DNA of 64,000 bases from an uncultured Pseudomonas sp. (GTDB lineage: Bacteria > Pseudomonadota > Gammaproteobacteria > Pseudomonadales > Pseudomonadaceae). Location: contig NZ_CAJYVE010000018.1 in NCBI RefSeq assembly GCF_913777995.1, positions 1 through 64,000 on the forward strand, given 5' to 3'. The translations under genes were made by a program, and so were the position numbers. The notes under the pieces are model-generated. The model did no database searches. It was not told the DNA's origin and was given only the letters and a program-made list of their open reading frames with translations. Shown piece by piece: positions 55,031 to 63,278 of this stretch. Positions within the stretch are counted from its first letter, which is position 1. Each line of letters begins with the position of its first letter.

Positions 55031-55327
55031 AGGGAACGAAACGTAGCCGCAAGCTCATTGATCGGCCAATGTCGAGCCCGGATCTTGGCCGGAAAAACGA
55101 AGGTATCAACCACTGAGCAACGTAAGTCCGCCATCTTTCAGAGAAAACCGCATTCTGATACTGACAAAGGCTCAATCAACGGCCCGTGTGTGTGCGGCTG
55201 GTTTTCCTGTCTACACGGGGAGCCTTGAGAGCAACAATCCCCACGTTGAGGCTGACTTATGTGTAATTCAATCCCAAAGACTGCAGGTAGCTATATCGCG
55301 GAGCCAAGTGTGGTTGACCATATGAAA

Positions 55328-55350
55328 ACAGGGGCCGAAGCCCCTGTTCT
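55328..55350 (-). terminator. Terminator (minus strand) after the 33-codon ORF
   Basis: The 8-bp stem ACAGGGGC/GCCCCTGT has a four-base loop and TTTT on the minus-strand side. It lies two bases beyond the stop of the small ORF at 55353. The rest of 55031-55352 shows no gene. Confidence 0.7.
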
Positions 55351-55352
55351 TG

Positions 55353-55454
55353 CTACAGCAGCTGGACGAGCCTTGCAAGTCTTAACGACCAGTAAGCGGC
55401 TTGCAGCGCCCTAATCAGCTCTTCCGGTATGAATCGATTTAGAATTGCAATCAT
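55353..55454 (-). CDS. Small amphipathic 33-residue ORF
   Basis: Encodes MIAILNRFIPEELIRALQAA then YWSLRLARLVQLL. It has GAGG eight bases before the ATG and an intrinsic terminator right after the stop. The peptide would form one amphipathic helix with mixed Leu/Ile and Arg. No family recognised. The combination of RBS, tidy ORF and terminator favours a real small gene, but there is no independent evidence of translation. Confidence 0.4.
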   Translation of the reverse strand: MIAILNRFIPEELIRALQAAYWSLRLARLVQLL

Positions 55455-55602
55455 GGAGTCGGCCTCAATGGCTAGAGATTACCTACTTACGTGTAGGCGA
55501 CCGTCCACACCACTGGCAGAACCCCTAGGGGTTTGACGTGCCGTTATTAACGGCATACTCTGAATTTGCCGAAACAAAGTAATGCCGCTGTGATGTGGTG
55601 GC

Positions 55603-55824
55603 TTGAAGAATACGACTATGATCCTGCTTTTGAAAGGAGAAAGTAGTTGCTCTCTAGCCCCGCCGAAAAGCCCGCCCCGTGCGGGTTTTTTCGTTTTTGT
55701 GCTATGGTCAAGGCAAGTTTCCTCGGCACCCACCGAACAATGTCATGCAGGAAAAGTAGATTTCCTGTTATGGCTCTGCGGCAGTTTGGCCTCAGGCAGC
55801 CAGAAAATATCTGACAACCGGTAG
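55603..55824 (+). CDS. Short phage-type ORF, possibly Ash-like
   Basis: An open frame from a TTG at 55603 (internal ATG 55618) gives up to 73 residues, with PPRAGFFVFVLWSRQ and the end FLLWLCGSLASGSQKISDN. This resembles short ORFs seen beside phage and P4-type satellite regulators (Ash/Icd-like); recall only, not verified. A strong hairpin with T-run (55671-55691) lies inside it, so it may be untranslated. A second short frame ends at 55646 with AVMWWLEEYDYDPAFERRK just before the same hairpin. Confidence 0.25.
   Translation: MKNTTMILLLKGESSCSLAPPKSPPRAGFFVFVLWSRQVSSAPTEQCHAGKVDFLLWLCGSLASGSQKISDNR
55671..55691 (+). terminator. Terminator in island
   Basis: Stem CCCGC/GCGGG with loop CCCGT is followed by TTTTTT, with AAAAG before it. 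It lies 25 bases after a short frame ending at 55646. Confidence 0.65.
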
Positions 55825-55844
55825 CGTTGCTAAGGTCGCTCGCA

Positions 55845-56459
55845 TTAAAGCGTTATGCTTCCCAACATAGCCGACAGCACTGCAGCCTTGGCCGCATTTG
55901 CCGTGAACGCTGCAGCATTGACCAGCACCTGCCCCGGCGCCGGGTGAACATGCGCCGCGATCTGCGTGTTCATCTCCTGCACCAAGTCGAGTAGGTCGAC
56001 TACGACCTGGAAGATATTCACGTTGCCGGAACCTACGTGGTTCTTCGAAGCGACCAACCGCTGGCTACCCTGGGTCACGCTCTCGCGCAGGCCTGCTATC
56101 TTCTCTGCCATGTCTCCACCGACAGTGACGACCTGGTCACCCAGCGCGGCCAGGCTCGCGCTGCCGGCAGAGTTGAGCTTGAGCGCGCCCAGGGCGTCGA
56201 TGCGCTTAATCCCCCCGACTTGCTCAGTTGAGTGGTTGGCCACGTCCAGGGCGTGGCTCTGGTACCGCTCTTGGTTCGTGCCGCTCTCGACCTCGCGCTC
56301 GATCGAGGCGTCACGGATCCGGCCGTCTGTCTGCCGCGTCCAATTACTACAGGCGCAACCGAGCGGCTGATGGCAAAGAGTGCCAAGCAGTGCCAACCAG
56401 GCCGGCCGAGACAGCTTGTTCCAGGTCTTGGGAGAACGCCCTTTGCTCGCGCTGCCCAA
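55845..56459 (-). pseudogene. Phage baseplate/spike-like C-terminal fragment
   Basis: The open frame has 204 codons, but only the last 140 look natural. They read ALGDQVVTVGGDMAEKIAGL then RESVTQGSQRLVA, VGSGNVNIFQVVVDLLDLVQ and AAHVHPAPG, ending LGSITL. This is the pattern of phage/tailocin baseplate-V or VgrG-like tails (SQRLVA...VNxxQxxxDLLDLVQ...HxH). The first 60 residues are not tail-like, so it is a truncated, rearranged piece. No other tail genes are nearby. Confidence 0.5.
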
Positions 56460-56862
56460 GCGGGCCTATCACAAGACAACACAAAGCTTTCACCGCTTTT
56501 GCCGCCATCCCGAGTTACTCAACCCCGGCCCGCGCCAGGCCGTTGCGACCAGGCCGGAGCAAGACTGGGTTGCCGACATGCCTTACCTACCCGCTCGTAC
56601 CGACCCGCCATACCTGAGCCTGACCAGAGACCCCGATATTAGTGGGCGACGCCGATTTGCAGGTCCCCTACTGAACATCCTCACGCAGGAACATACGGCG
56701 ATGCCCCCCCGCGCGATGTTAAATAATGTTATACGAGCAAGCATCTTCACATAACCTGTTCATTAGAGCATGATCGACCCACAGGTATGACGATCTGCCT
56801 GCAATGACCCAAGCCTGCCTACCCTGGCGTCAGGCTAGAAAAACAAAAAACAGGACCTACGC
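56460..56862. other. Gap with no recognisable gene
   Basis: Open frames here have no recognisable product and no ribosome sites. The stretch marks the right side of the lower-GC island. No repeat of the tRNA-Thr 3' end was seen here. Confidence 0.5.
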
Positions 56863-57933
56863 ATGCAAAGATTCAGTTCAAAGCCCGCGCTCGGGCTGTC
56901 GTTAGCGCTGGCCTTTACGGGTTCCGCCGTCAGCGCCGCCTCCTTGCCAGCCGCGACCGAAGGCGACTGGGTTGCCCCTCAGTTCACCTTCCATACCGGT
57001 GAAAAGCTCGACAATCTCAAACTGCACTACACCACCCTCGGCAACCCGAAGAACCCTGCCATTCTTTACTTGCACGGCACTTACCGGCCCGGCAGCGATG
57101 TGCTGAGCAAGGATTTTGGCGGGGAGTTGTTCGGCCCGGGGCAGCCGCTGGATGCGAGCAAGTACTACATCATTTCCACCGATGGCATTGGCGTCGGCAA
57201 ATCCAGCAAGCCCTCTGACGGCCTGCGCATGAAGTTTCCGGCGTACAACTACGCCGACATGGTGCAAGCCCAATACCGTCTGGTGACCGAAGGGCTTGGG
57301 GTCAAGCATCTGAGGCTGGTCATCGGTAACTCAATGGGCGGCATGCAAACCTGGATGTGGGGCCAGAACTGGCCGCAGATGATGGACGCCTTGGTGCCCA
57401 TGGCGTCGCAACCCACCGCCATGTCCTCGCGCAACTGGATGATGCGCCGCTTGTTGGTCGAGTCGATCAAGCAAGACCCGGCCTGGAACAACGGCAACTA
57501 CACCGAGCAACCACCCTCGCTGCGCCTGGCCAATGCGATGTACAGCATCGGTACCAGTGGCGGCACCCTGGCCTATCAGGCCGCCGCCCCGACCCGCGCC
57601 CTGGCCGACAAGCTGGTCGATGAGCGCCTCAGCGCACCGCAAACAGCCGACGCCAATGACTTCATCTACCAGTGGCAATCATCCGCTGACTTCGACGCGG
57701 CGCCCGGCCTGAACAAGATCCAGGCACCGGTGCTGGCCATCAATGCGGCGGATGACGAGCGCAACCCGCCAGAGACCGGTCTGATGACGGCGGCGATGAA
57801 AGAAGTCAAACACGGGCGGCTGCTGCTTATCCCTGCCAGTGCAGAAACCCGTGGTCATGGCACCACCAGCATGGCCAAGTTCTACAGCAAGGAACTGGCG
57901 CAGTTCATGCGCGAGACTGAAAAGGTCCGCTAG
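56863..57933 (+). CDS. Exported alpha/beta hydrolase, MetX-like fold
   Basis: A 356-residue hydrolase with a signal peptide (LGLSLALAFTGSAVSAAS). The body follows the homoserine acetyltransferase-like branch: LKLHYTTLGNPKNPAILYLHGT (oxyanion region), the nucleophile elbow GNSMGGMQ (Ser), the aspartate in INAADDERNPP, and the histidine in RGHGTTSMA. Secreted members are not acyltransferases for methionine synthesis; they are probably esterases or amidohydrolases. It is monocistronic; core-like codon use resumes here. Confidence 0.9.
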   Translation: MQRFSSKPALGLSLALAFTGSAVSAASLPAATEGDWVAPQFTFHTGEKLDNLKLHYTTLGNPKNPAILYLHGTYRPGSDVLSKDFGGELFGPGQPLDASKYYIISTDGIGVGKSSKPSDGLRMKFPAYNYADMVQAQYRLVTEGLGVKHLRLVIGNSMGGMQTWMWGQNWPQMMDALVPMASQPTAMSSRNWMMRRLLVESIKQDPAWNNGNYTEQPPSLRLANAMYSIGTSGGTLAYQAAAPTRALADKLVDERLSAPQTADANDFIYQWQSSADFDAAPGLNKIQAPVLAINAADDERNPPETGLMTAAMKEVKHGRLLLIPASAETRGHGTTSMAKFYSKELAQFMRETEKVR

Positions 57934-57971
57934 CGGGCACGTCTGATAACCATACGGCTCGATTAGACCGG

Positions 57972-58213
57972 GTAGGAACGGCTTCAGCCGCGAAGCAGCT
58001 GATGTTCACAGCAGATGCGGTGAATTTTCTGGCGCTTTCGCGGCTAAAGCCGATATTGGTCAGTTAGACCGTTGGAGCGAGCTTACTCGCGATGGCTGCG
58101 TCACGTTCACAGCAGATGCATGGATTTTGCCGGCCTCTTCGCGAGCAAGCTCGCTCCAACAAAAGTCAGATCGTCCCTAACTGACCAGCATTGCGGCTAA
58201 AGCCGCTCCCACC
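57972..58213. repeat. REP doublet interrupted by a mobile element
   Basis: A REP doublet of the GTAGGA(A/G)CGGCTTCAGCCGCG type begins at 57972 and ends with GGCTAAAGCCGCTCCCACC at 58213. Its right arm is split by the element at 58053-58192, with GCGGCTAAAGCCG duplicated on each side (58040-58052 and 58193-58205). Confidence 0.8.
58053..58192. mobile_element. REP-carrying MITE, copy 1 (nested in a REP doublet)
   Basis: A 140-base element whose ends are inverted (TTGGTCAGTTAGAC-type left end; right end complement CTGGTCAGTTAG). The inside is itself a REP doublet, GTTGGAGCGAGCTTACTCGC ... GCGAGCAAGCTCGCTCCAAC. It is flanked by the 13-base direct repeat GCGGCTAAAGCCG. A second copy is at 63279. 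No ORF. Confidence 0.75.
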
Positions 58214-58309
58214 GAGCCGCACGGCATTGCGCGGGGTTTCATGTATGGCCGTTTAGCATGAAAGCGCTTTTGCCGTGTAAGACCTTACTTGGCGCTGGCC
58301 CGCCAAAGC

Positions 58310-59179
58310 TCATCCATCCCTTTCAACCATCGCCACCGGCACTACCTTCAGCGCCCCGTCCAGATTCCGATACCGCAGGTATTCCTCAGAACCTTCCAAT
58401 ACCCTGCCCCGCTCAACCACCCGCCGGCCATCCAGCCGATACCGAATGGTCTTCTCTCGTCCCCGCTGCCCATCAGGCCCGCGCTGCAAATCCATCGCCA
58501 GCGTGCGCATCGCTTCATCGATGCACACGTCCAGCAACGCTTCGATCTTCTGCGGGTCGAGGCCGCCGTCGTCGACGCACTGTTCGCCACAGCGGCGCAA
58601 AGACAGGCTCTGCACTTCGATGCGGGTGCGGTACAGCGACATGCCGGCGATGTCTTGCAGGTCGATGGCGCTGGCCAGCAGGAAGCTGCCGCGGTCGGGG
58701 CTGAGGACAACCTTGGGGGTGATGTGCAGGCTGGCGGTGATGGCGCCGCTGGAGGGGCGCAGGCCGGCGGTGGCGGCGGCCTGCTGGTAGCGCTGCTGGA
58801 GCTTGCCGTTGTAGGGGTGGTCGGAGAGCAGCACGGCCAGGGGTTGCGCGGCCTGTTTGGCGTCGCGGACGGCTTCGCGTTGCAGCGAGGCTTCGCCGAC
58901 CTGGGTATTGATCGCACTGGCCAGCGCCGCGCCGAGAATGCCACCGCTGGCGATGGCGTTCTGGGTCATGCGCTGGTTGGTGCCACGGGCTTGTTCGGCG
59001 GCCTTGGCGTCGATCATCAGGCTGGCATCCACCCAGCCTTGCGGCGGCACCTGCACCTCGACCCGCGCGCCGTGCTGGTTGAGGTAGCGCAGCGCGGTGG
59101 GGTCGTGGATATCGGCCGGACGTGGCGCCTGCTGGGCGCAGCCGCTGAGCAGCGCGACCAGCAGCAGCGCGCGCCTCAT
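58310..59179 (-). CDS. Hypothetical lipoprotein (second of pair)
   Basis: A 289-residue envelope lipoprotein with lipobox LLLVALLSGCAQQ. The mature part has a hydrophobic glycine/alanine stretch (NAIASGGILGAALASAI, about 85-100), which may be a membrane-associating helix. Further on are ASLHITPKVVLSPDRGSFLL and ALLDVCIDEAMRTLAMDL. No family recognised. MRRALLLVALL at 59179 overlaps the upstream lipoprotein gene by four bases; the longer frame to 59311 runs into that gene. Confidence 0.75.
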   Translation of the reverse strand: MRRALLLVALLSGCAQQAPRPADIHDPTALRYLNQHGARVEVQVPPQGWVDASLMIDAKAAEQARGTNQRMTQNAIASGGILGAALASAINTQVGEASLQREAVRDAKQAAQPLAVLLSDHPYNGKLQQRYQQAAATAGLRPSSGAITASLHITPKVVLSPDRGSFLLASAIDLQDIAGMSLYRTRIEVQSLSLRRCGEQCVDDGGLDPQKIEALLDVCIDEAMRTLAMDLQRGPDGQRGREKTIRYRLDGRRVVERGRVLEGSEEYLRYRNLDGALKVVPVAMVERDG

Positions 59180-59859
59180 GGTGTGAACGGGGTCAGGAAC
59201 ACCTGGCGGCTGTCGTCGACCGCCTGGTAGAAGGCGTTGGACAGGTTGACGTAGTTCGGCTGGTCCCATTCGCCCTGGGCGGGCTGGGTGACTTCGAAGC
59301 GCTTGAACCACAGCAGGCGGCTGTCGGGCACATCGACGAGGATGGCACGACCGGAAACCACCGCGATCGGTGCGCTGGTCGGCACCACGCTGTGGTAGCT
59401 GCGCGCCGCGCCGGCGCTGTCGATGGCCACCAGCAACAGGCGGTCGATACCGTAGGTGGCTTTCAGGGCAGTGATGTCACGCTCCATGTAGCCTTCCTTG
59501 AATTTGGTTTCCTTGTACTTGCCCAGGTCGATGCGTTCATCGATGCGCTTGGTCTTGTAGCCCTTGGCCTGGAGCCTGGCGATGATTGCGTCGGGCAAGG
59601 TGGTGAGGTCGCTCACGTCCCAGCTGCTGACATGCTCGCTGAGGTCGCTATTCACCGATTTGTTGATGGCAATGTCGAGCAGGCCTTGCTGGCCGGTGAG
59701 CATCAGTTGCGAAGGTGGGACTGGCGTCATGGCGACGCCGATGACCGGCTGCTTGTCGTTCCAGAACTGCTGGTCCAGTTCCACGGGTGGCTGGACATGG
59801 GCACAGCCGGTGAAGATCAGGCACAGCAGTAGCACTGCGCATCCGTGCAAGTAACGCAT
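59176..59859 (-). CDS. Hypothetical lipoprotein (first of pair)
   Basis: A 227-residue lipoprotein with a clear signal and lipobox (LLLCLIFTGCAHV). The mature part reads KQPVIGVAMTPVPPSQL, YGIDRLLLVAIDSAGAARSY and ISGRAILVDVPDS-like VVSGRAILVDVPDSRLLWF, a beta-rich fold. Function unknown. It shares a four-base overlap with the next lipoprotein gene, so the two are made together. Confidence 0.78.
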   Translation of the reverse strand: MRYLHGCAVLLLCLIFTGCAHVQPPVELDQQFWNDKQPVIGVAMTPVPPSQLMLTGQQGLLDIAINKSVNSDLSEHVSSWDVSDLTTLPDAIIARLQAKGYKTKRIDERIDLGKYKETKFKEGYMERDITALKATYGIDRLLLVAIDSAGAARSYHSVVPTSAPIAVVSGRAILVDVPDSRLLWFKRFEVTQPAQGEWDQPNYVNLSNAFYQAVDDSRQVFLTPFTP

Positions 59860-60154
59860 CAGTATTCCTCAATGTCGGTAGAAAGCTGGCTGTCTCGGCC
59901 AGCGACCGGCAAGTACTTCGTTGTGAACCCGTGATTCAGGGTGCGCGCGCATTCAGCTGTGCAGGCTCAACCCGTAGATGCACCGGAGCAGTCCATTTAC
60001 CGGTTGTGGCAAGAGAAGAAGGCGCGAACGATGGGCAAACTGCCAGGCGCCGACCGGCGAGCGCCCTCTTTGACCAAAGATCGACGACAAGTTCAACCGT
60101 TCGTCGGGGTGTGGGGGACAAGCGTATAGGGCTAGGTCGGGCGTAGCCTCAGGC

Positions 60155-60445
60155 TCACTCGCCCAGCCGCTCGCCGGCCTTTCGGTAAACAGTGTCGCGC
60201 TCGCGTTTATCCACAGCGATCACGAACACCACGACTTCCTGTTCGATCACCTGATAAACCAGGCAATACCCGCTGCTGCGTAATTTGATCTTGTAGCAGT
60301 CCGGCAAGCCATGCAGACGATTGGCTTCGATTCGCGGGTTGAGCAGTATCGCAGCCAGTTTTTTCTTCAGTTGCTGACGAACCGGATCGCCCAGGCGATG
60401 CCACTCCTTCAACGCCCGCGCATCAAATTCCAGGCTATAGCTCAT
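60155..60445 (-). CDS. RelE/ParE-family toxin
   Basis: A 96-residue toxin, the size of RelE-type mRNA interferases. It has YSLEFDARALKEWHRLGDP, the basic patch KKKLAAILLNP, and the core NRLHGLPDCYKIKLRSSGYC with LVYQV. The RelE catalytic arginines are plausible at RSSGYCLVY and DKRERDTVY. It starts inside the antitoxin gene (11-base overlap). Confidence 0.92.
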   Translation of the reverse strand: MSYSLEFDARALKEWHRLGDPVRQQLKKKLAAILLNPRIEANRLHGLPDCYKIKLRSSGYCLVYQVIEQEVVVFVIAVDKRERDTVYRKAGERLGE

Positions 60446-60674
60446 CCAGCGAAACCTTTACTCGCTGGGGGGCCGCCAAGCGCTCGCGCACAGTCGCCAG
60501 CAAAGCTTCGTCTTCCTCTGTCAACAGTACAGGTTTGAAGGGCAGCTGCCCGCGCTCGGCAACGTATTGAAGTGCCTGGCGCATAAGCTCGGAGGGCGTA
60601 ACACCCAGGCGTTCGAGCTCACGATAGGCTCGAGCCTTGAGTTCATCGTCGATTCTTACATTGATGGAAGCCAT
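60435..60674 (-). CDS. RelB/DinJ-family antitoxin
   Basis: A 79-residue antitoxin. The N-terminal ribbon-helix-helix is ASINVRIDDELKARAYRELE with GVTPSELMRQALQYVAERG. The C-terminal toxin-wrapping part is VRERLAAPQRVKVSLDEL. MASINVR at 60674 is the start; a longer frame to 60719 covers the operator. The neighbouring palindrome at 60689 is the likely autoregulation site. Confidence 0.92.
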   Translation of the reverse strand: MASINVRIDDELKARAYRELERLGVTPSELMRQALQYVAERGQLPFKPVLLTEEDEALLATVRERLAAPQRVKVSLDEL

Positions 60675-60688
60675 GATGGGTTGCTCGT

Positions 60689-60710
60689 CGTAATGACATT
60701 TGTCTTTACG
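60689..60710. promoter_or_regulatory. Operator of the RelBE-type pair
   Basis: CGTAATGACA-TT-TGTCTTTACG is an inverted repeat with 9 of 10 positions paired, centred 26 bases before the antitoxin start. It fits a ribbon-helix-helix dimer pair. Confidence 0.65.
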
Positions 60711-60898
60711 ATGACGCATGCTTCTTCAATGAACAAGCCCCAATGTCGCGCGCCCGACGAAACACCTCTGCGCGCCCTTCGGCCTATCACCGTGAATCAC
60801 CTAAGCCAACCGTCCCGCTCTCGGCAATTTCTTTGAACTCCCTTTCCCGCCGCCCAGTCCCTGATAGGCAAGCCTATAACCCCTGGAAGGAGTTCATT

Positions 60899-61411
60899 AT
60901 GAGAAAGGTATTTCGTGCTGGCGCCTTGAGTCTGATGGTGGCCATGGCCAGTGCCACGGCGTTTGCCGCCGACCCCGAGGATTTCGTCGATGAGGCTTCG
61001 GCCAAGGGCATCGCCGAGATCGAGGCGGGCAAGATGGCGTTGCAGAAGAGCCAGTCAGCCGACGTGAAGACCTTCGCGCAGATGATGATCGACGATCACA
61101 CCGCGGCGAACACCAAGCTCAAAGCCATTGCCGAGCAGAAGAAGCTCAAGGTCAGCGACGATGCCCAGCTGATGGACAAGGCCAAGGCGATGATCCTGGA
61201 CATCCGCGAGGAGTCCTTTGACCGCTCCTACGCCAACAACCAGGTCAAGGCCCACGAGCAGACCATTGAGCTGTTCGAGGAAGAAGCCAAGGGCAGCAAG
61301 GACGCCGAGCTGAAGGCCTTCGCCGAGGCCACCCTGCCCAAGCTCAAGGCGCACCTGGCCAAGGCCAAGGAGCTGGCAGCCAAGCATGGCGGGGATGCGG
61401 CCAAGCAGTAA
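60899..61411 (+). CDS. DUF4142 exported protein
   Basis: A 170-residue secreted protein. A signal peptide (LSLMVAMASATAFAAD) is followed by a ferritin-like four-helix DUF4142 domain: DFVDEASAKGIAEIEAGKMA, SADVKTFAQMMIDDHTAANT and NNQVKAHEQTIELFEEEAK. The His and Glu pattern could bind metal, as in the family, but function is unknown. The start has AAGGAG seven bases upstream. Rich in Lys/Ala. Confidence 0.92.
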   Translation: MRKVFRAGALSLMVAMASATAFAADPEDFVDEASAKGIAEIEAGKMALQKSQSADVKTFAQMMIDDHTAANTKLKAIAEQKKLKVSDDAQLMDKAKAMILDIREESFDRSYANNQVKAHEQTIELFEEEAKGSKDAELKAFAEATLPKLKAHLAKAKELAAKHGGDAAKQ

Positions 61412-61511
61412 CTCCAGCCTCACAACCCGCCCCAAGCCGGTTGCTCAGGCAGACGCCTGGCCAACCGGCATCGCTGTAAGCCCTTCATTCCGCCCCTCAC
61501 AACGCCGATTT

Positions 61512-61627
61512 TCCTCATGATCATGAGGACTTTCCGAGCAAGACCTATTTTCCTCAAAAATCCGCACGCTCTTGAGGTTTTTGTCGAGTTATTGCTAGGC
61601 TCAGGGATAATCCTCACGGTCATGAGG
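61512..61627. promoter_or_regulatory. hipBA operator array
   Basis: Three CCTCA...TGAGG inverted pairs precede hipB. Two have a six-base centre (61513-61528, within an 18-base perfect palindrome; and 61612-61627). One has a 16-base centre (61552-61577). The last ends eight bases before the hipB start and follows a -10-like GATAAT at 61606. Autorepression by HipB is inferred. Confidence 0.75.
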
Positions 61628-61634
61628 TTTCACC

Positions 61635-61961
61635 ATGAAAATCGACATTGGTTCGACAGCCGAGCTGGGCGCTGTCATCCGCGCCAGCCGTAAGGCAATG
61701 AAGGTCCGTCAGGATGATGCAGCGGGGCTCATAGGGGTCTCGGAAAACTTTCTGGGCAAGGTCGAAAGCGGCGCCGACACGGTGCAATGGGGCAAGCTGC
61801 TGCAGGTGCTCCAGCAGCTGGGTCTTGCAATCTCGGTAGAAATACCGGAGCCCTATGGCGACGCAGTCGAGAAAATTCTTTCAGATGCCAAGCAAGGGCG
61901 AGATAAACGTCCCCGGAAGACACGCGGAAATACCCTAGCGTCCAGCGAAGAGGCTGACTGA
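61635..61961 (+). CDS. hipB: HipB-type antitoxin / autorepressor
   Basis: A 108-residue Cro/CI-type HTH protein. The DNA-binding domain is LGAVIRASRKAMKVRQDDAA followed by GLIGVSENFLGKVESG. The C-terminal tail (KRPRKTRGNTLASSEEAD) is flexible. It neutralises HipA and represses the operon by the CCTCA sites. It ends two bases before hipA. Confidence 0.9.
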   Translation: MKIDIGSTAELGAVIRASRKAMKVRQDDAAGLIGVSENFLGKVESGADTVQWGKLLQVLQQLGLAISVEIPEPYGDAVEKILSDAKQGRDKRPRKTRGNTLASSEEAD

Positions 61962-61963
61962 CC

Positions 61964-63274
61964 ATGCAGCGATCACTCAATGTCTGGATCGACCAGCGAC
62001 AGGTGGGGCGTTTGCGTGAGTTAAACGGACTGTGGGCGTTCCGCTACGAGCCGCAATGGCTGAACAGCCCAGCAGCCCATCCGCTATGCCCGACTTTGCC
62101 TCTGCAAGCGCAAGAGCATCAGGACGGCGCCACCCATCGCCCGGTGCAGTGGTATTTCGACAATTTGCTGCCAGAGGAAGGCCAGCGCCAGTTGATTGCC
62201 AAGGCTGCCGGGGCGGCTATCGAGGATGCTTTCACTCTGCTGCAGCACTTCGGTGCCGAGTCTGCCGGGTCCCTCACTCTACTGCCACCAAACCAGAAGC
62301 CGGAGCCGGGCACGACCCTGGCGCTGTCCTATGCCGAGCTGTCAAAACGCATCCAGGCCATGCCACGGATCCCGCTGGCTGAGCAGGCAGCGAAGAAAAT
62401 GTCCCTGGCCGGCGCGCAACACAAGGTGGCGGTCATCTACAGAAACGGCCAGCTGTTCGAACCCGTCGGCAGCGAGGCTTCGACGCATATTCTCAAGCCT
62501 GATCATCCAGACGAAGCCTGGCCGCACTCGGTTATCAATGAATGGTTCGTGATGACCCTCGCAGGCAGAGTTGGCTTACCGGTACCGGAGGTTCATCGGA
62601 TCTACGTACCCGAACCGGTCTTCTTGATCGAACGCTTTGATCGCCGCAAGACATCGAGCGGCTGGGAACGCCTGCACTGTATCGATGCCTGTCAGTTGGA
62701 AGGGCTTTCCCGAGAGTTCAAATACAGCGCTGGCAACATCGAGCGCCTGGCAGGCCTGGCGAGCCGATGCCAACCTGCACTGCTCGCTCGACAGTATTTG
62801 TTCCAGTGGCTGGTCTTCAATACGTTGGTGGGCAACGAAGATGCACACCTGAAAAACCTGAGCTTTCTGCTGCCGGGAAGCAAAGTGGAACTGGCACCGT
62901 TTTACGACCTGCTGTGCACGGCAGTGTATGGCACACAAGCCTATGGTCAGGATCGCTGGCCTGCCCAGGCTAACTTGGCCTGGCCCGTCCACGGCGTTCA
63001 GCACCTGGCTTCGATCACCCTGACGCTGTTGATCGAAGCGGGTACAGCGATGGGCATCAAACCCGTCACGTCGCGCAGCATCGTCCGACGCTTGATCGAC
63101 AGCGTGCGACAGGAGGCAACCAGGCTTCTGGACGAGACGCTGCAGCGCAACGAAGCGTTGCGGCAGGCGAGGCCGGAGCTAGGCGCGACCTTGGCTGGCG
63201 AAGCTCGTCTACTGCGTAGCATCCACGCCATCGTCATCCAGGAAATGAGCCTCCGGCTTGAGAAAGGCCTGTAG
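61964..63274 (+). CDS. hipA: HipA-type serine/threonine kinase toxin
   Basis: A 436-residue kinase toxin. The N-terminal subdomain is LNVWIDQRQVGRLRELNGLW. The P-loop-like ATP motif is KMSLAGAQHKVAV, with its regulatory serine. The catalytic aspartate is in VGNEDAHLKNLSFL, and the metal-binding aspartate in LAPFYDLLCT. Family members phosphorylate glutamyl-tRNA synthetase or related targets and cause dormancy. All key residues are present, so it should be active. The stop codon lies inside the direct repeat left by a mobile element. Confidence 0.93.
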   Translation: MQRSLNVWIDQRQVGRLRELNGLWAFRYEPQWLNSPAAHPLCPTLPLQAQEHQDGATHRPVQWYFDNLLPEEGQRQLIAKAAGAAIEDAFTLLQHFGAESAGSLTLLPPNQKPEPGTTLALSYAELSKRIQAMPRIPLAEQAAKKMSLAGAQHKVAVIYRNGQLFEPVGSEASTHILKPDHPDEAWPHSVINEWFVMTLAGRVGLPVPEVHRIYVPEPVFLIERFDRRKTSSGWERLHCIDACQLEGLSREFKYSAGNIERLAGLASRCQPALLARQYLFQWLVFNTLVGNEDAHLKNLSFLLPGSKVELAPFYDLLCTAVYGTQAYGQDRWPAQANLAWPVHGVQHLASITLTLLIEAGTAMGIKPVTSRSIVRRLIDSVRQEATRLLDETLQRNEALRQARPELGATLAGEARLLRSIHAIVIQEMSLRLEKGL

Positions 63275-63278
63275 GCTC

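Noticed and set aside
56232..56642. Plus-strand frames of 129-136 codons in the island
   Set aside because: Rich in Arg/Pro, no ribosome site, and antisense to the phage-like fragment.
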